Source of the DNA: an uncultured Lachnospiraceae bacterium
GTDB taxonomy: Bacteria > Bacillota > Clostridia > Lachnospirales > Lachnospiraceae
NCBI GenBank assembly: GCA_910586005.1
Contig: CAJUHG010000075.1
Location: 1-13,131 of the forward strand
Length of the DNA stretch: 13,131 nucleotides
Direction: 5' to 3'
Below the pieces are notes generated by a model. The model was not told the DNA's origin, searched no databases, and saw only the letters and a program-made list of their open reading frames with translations. Position 1 is the first letter of the stretch. The number at the start of each line of letters is the position of its first letter. Shown here piece by piece: positions 12,508-13,131 of this stretch. The position numbers and the translations under genes were made by a program.

Positions 12508-13131
12508 CTATTCTACTCTTGGATCAATAATTTTAGCAGCATCTGCTACACGGCCATATTGACCTTTTGCTTTTTCCCAAGCGGTATTAGGATCATCACC
12601 CTTTTTGATAAAGTCGGTCATTTTGCCAAGGCTTACGAACTGATATCCAATAACTTCATTGTCAGCATCCAGAGCAATTCCAGTTACATATCCTTCTGCC
12701 ATTTCAAGATAACGAACGCCTTTTTCCTTTGTTGCATACATCGTACCAACTTGGGAACGAAGTCCTTTTCCTAAATCTTCTAGACCAGCGCCTACTGCCA
12801 ATCCATCATCAGAAAATGCACTTTGTGTACGTCCATAAACGATTTGTAAAAACAGCTCTCTCATAGCTGTGTTAATTGCATCACAGACAAGGTCTGTATT
12901 CAATGCTTCTAGGATTGTTTTTCCTTGCAAAATCTCTGCTGCCATAGCTGCGGAGTGAGTCATACCGGAACATCCAATGGTCTCTACCAAAGCTTCCTCA
13001 ATCACACCATTTTTTACATTCAGTGAAAGTTTGCATGCGCCCTGTTGTGGTGCACACCAGCCTACACCATGTGTAAAACCAGAAATATCTTCAATTTTCT
13101 TGGAATGAACCCATTTTCCTTCTTCTGGAAT
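12508..13131 (-). CDS. NifU-like iron-sulfur cluster assembly scaffold, 5' end cut
   Basis: The frame is open to the window edge, giving at least 207 residues; the true start lies beyond 13131. A GTG at 13005 is internal, because the 42 codons upstream continue the family pattern (IPEEGKWVHSKKIEDISGF, GVGWCAPQQGACKLSLNV). The protein resembles NifU-N/IscU-type scaffolds that assemble Fe-S clusters. Cys residues in GWCAPQQGAC, in VETIGCSGMTHSAA and in TDLVCDAIN correspond in order to the three cluster-ligand positions of IscU-like proteins, though spacing differs from IscU. The C-terminal part (YLEMAEGYVTGIALD to the end) is an addition seen in this clostridial branch. It is upstream of, and co-transcribed with, the GGGtGRT gene. 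Cluster binding is inferred. Confidence 0.88.
   Translation of the reverse strand: MPEEGKWVHSKKIEDISGFTHGVGWCAPQQGACKLSLNVKNGVIEEALVETIGCSGMTHSAAMAAEILQGKTILEALNTDLVCDAINTAMRELFLQIVYGRTQSAFSDDGLAVGAGLEDLGKGLRSQVGTMYATKEKGVRYLEMAEGYVTGIALDADNEVIGYQFVSLGKMTDFIKKGDDPNTAWEKAKGQYGRVADAAKIIDPRVE

Noticed and set aside
12463..12774. 103-codon plus-strand open frame over the NifU-like gene
   Set aside because: The opposite strand carries the conserved scaffold protein; this frame is a shadow.
12508..13005. GTG at 13005 as the start of the NifU-like protein
   Set aside because: The frame continues upstream to the window edge with family-like sequence containing the first Cys pair, so the gene is simply cut off.

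Overview
The window is AT-rich DNA with strong AGGAGG-type ribosome sites, almost all genes on the minus strand, and a gene set typical of the low-GC Clostridia. A Lachnospiraceae-like gut anaerobe is the best guess. The pointers are the GGGtGRT protein next to a NifU-like scaffold, the PadR/HAAS gene pair, the clostridial-type IlvC and a BceRS-BceAB-like module. This is inference from protein families, not from a marker gene.

Layout, left to right. (1) 1-500: a small plus-strand gene for a Cys4 zinc-ribbon-like protein, followed by a chain of short hairpins and the ilvC terminator. (2) 498-2248: a minus-strand ilvN-ilvC unit for branched-chain amino acid synthesis, with a good promoter before ilvN and an inverted-repeat-rich 169 bp gap between the genes. 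(3) 2324-3770: a PadR repressor gene and a HAAS-domain membrane protein gene, read from a promoter that has a PadR-like operator inside it. (4) 3796-5110: a membrane-anchored C39-like cysteine peptidase gene. Its promoter has a 26 bp palindrome upstream, and its 3' region holds a strong terminator plus a second terminator that competes with an alternative hairpin. (5) 5172-9980: a four-gene antimicrobial peptide sensing and resistance module (ATPase, 10-TM permease, response regulator, histidine kinase), ended by a perfect 19 bp terminator stem. Repeated CTTATGAT sites lie at its promoter. (6) 9992-10857: tatD with its own promoter. (7) 10860-11451: no convincing protein gene, but a structured or decayed stretch and a probable stand-alone small RNA gene with promoter, rod-like fold and terminator. 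(8) 11452-13131: the GGGtGRT gene and the NifU-like scaffold gene, the latter cut by the window edge.

Functional links. IlvN and IlvC serve the same pathway; the catalytic IlvB is not here. PadR probably represses itself and the HAAS protein. The sensor kinase, regulator and ABC transporter form one flux-sensing circuit. The GGGtGRT protein and its NifU-like partner are co-transcribed and probably act together in Fe-S or related metal chemistry, though the role of GGGtGRT is not known. No IS element, tRNA, rRNA or CRISPR array was seen. The most interesting unexplained items are the roughly 180 nt small RNA candidate at 11229-11408 and the overlapping hairpins after the C39-like gene.

Several starts were moved to internal ATG codons because the upstream in-frame codon sits on or too near the Shine-Dalgarno site (ilvN, the HAAS gene, the C39-like gene and the response regulator).
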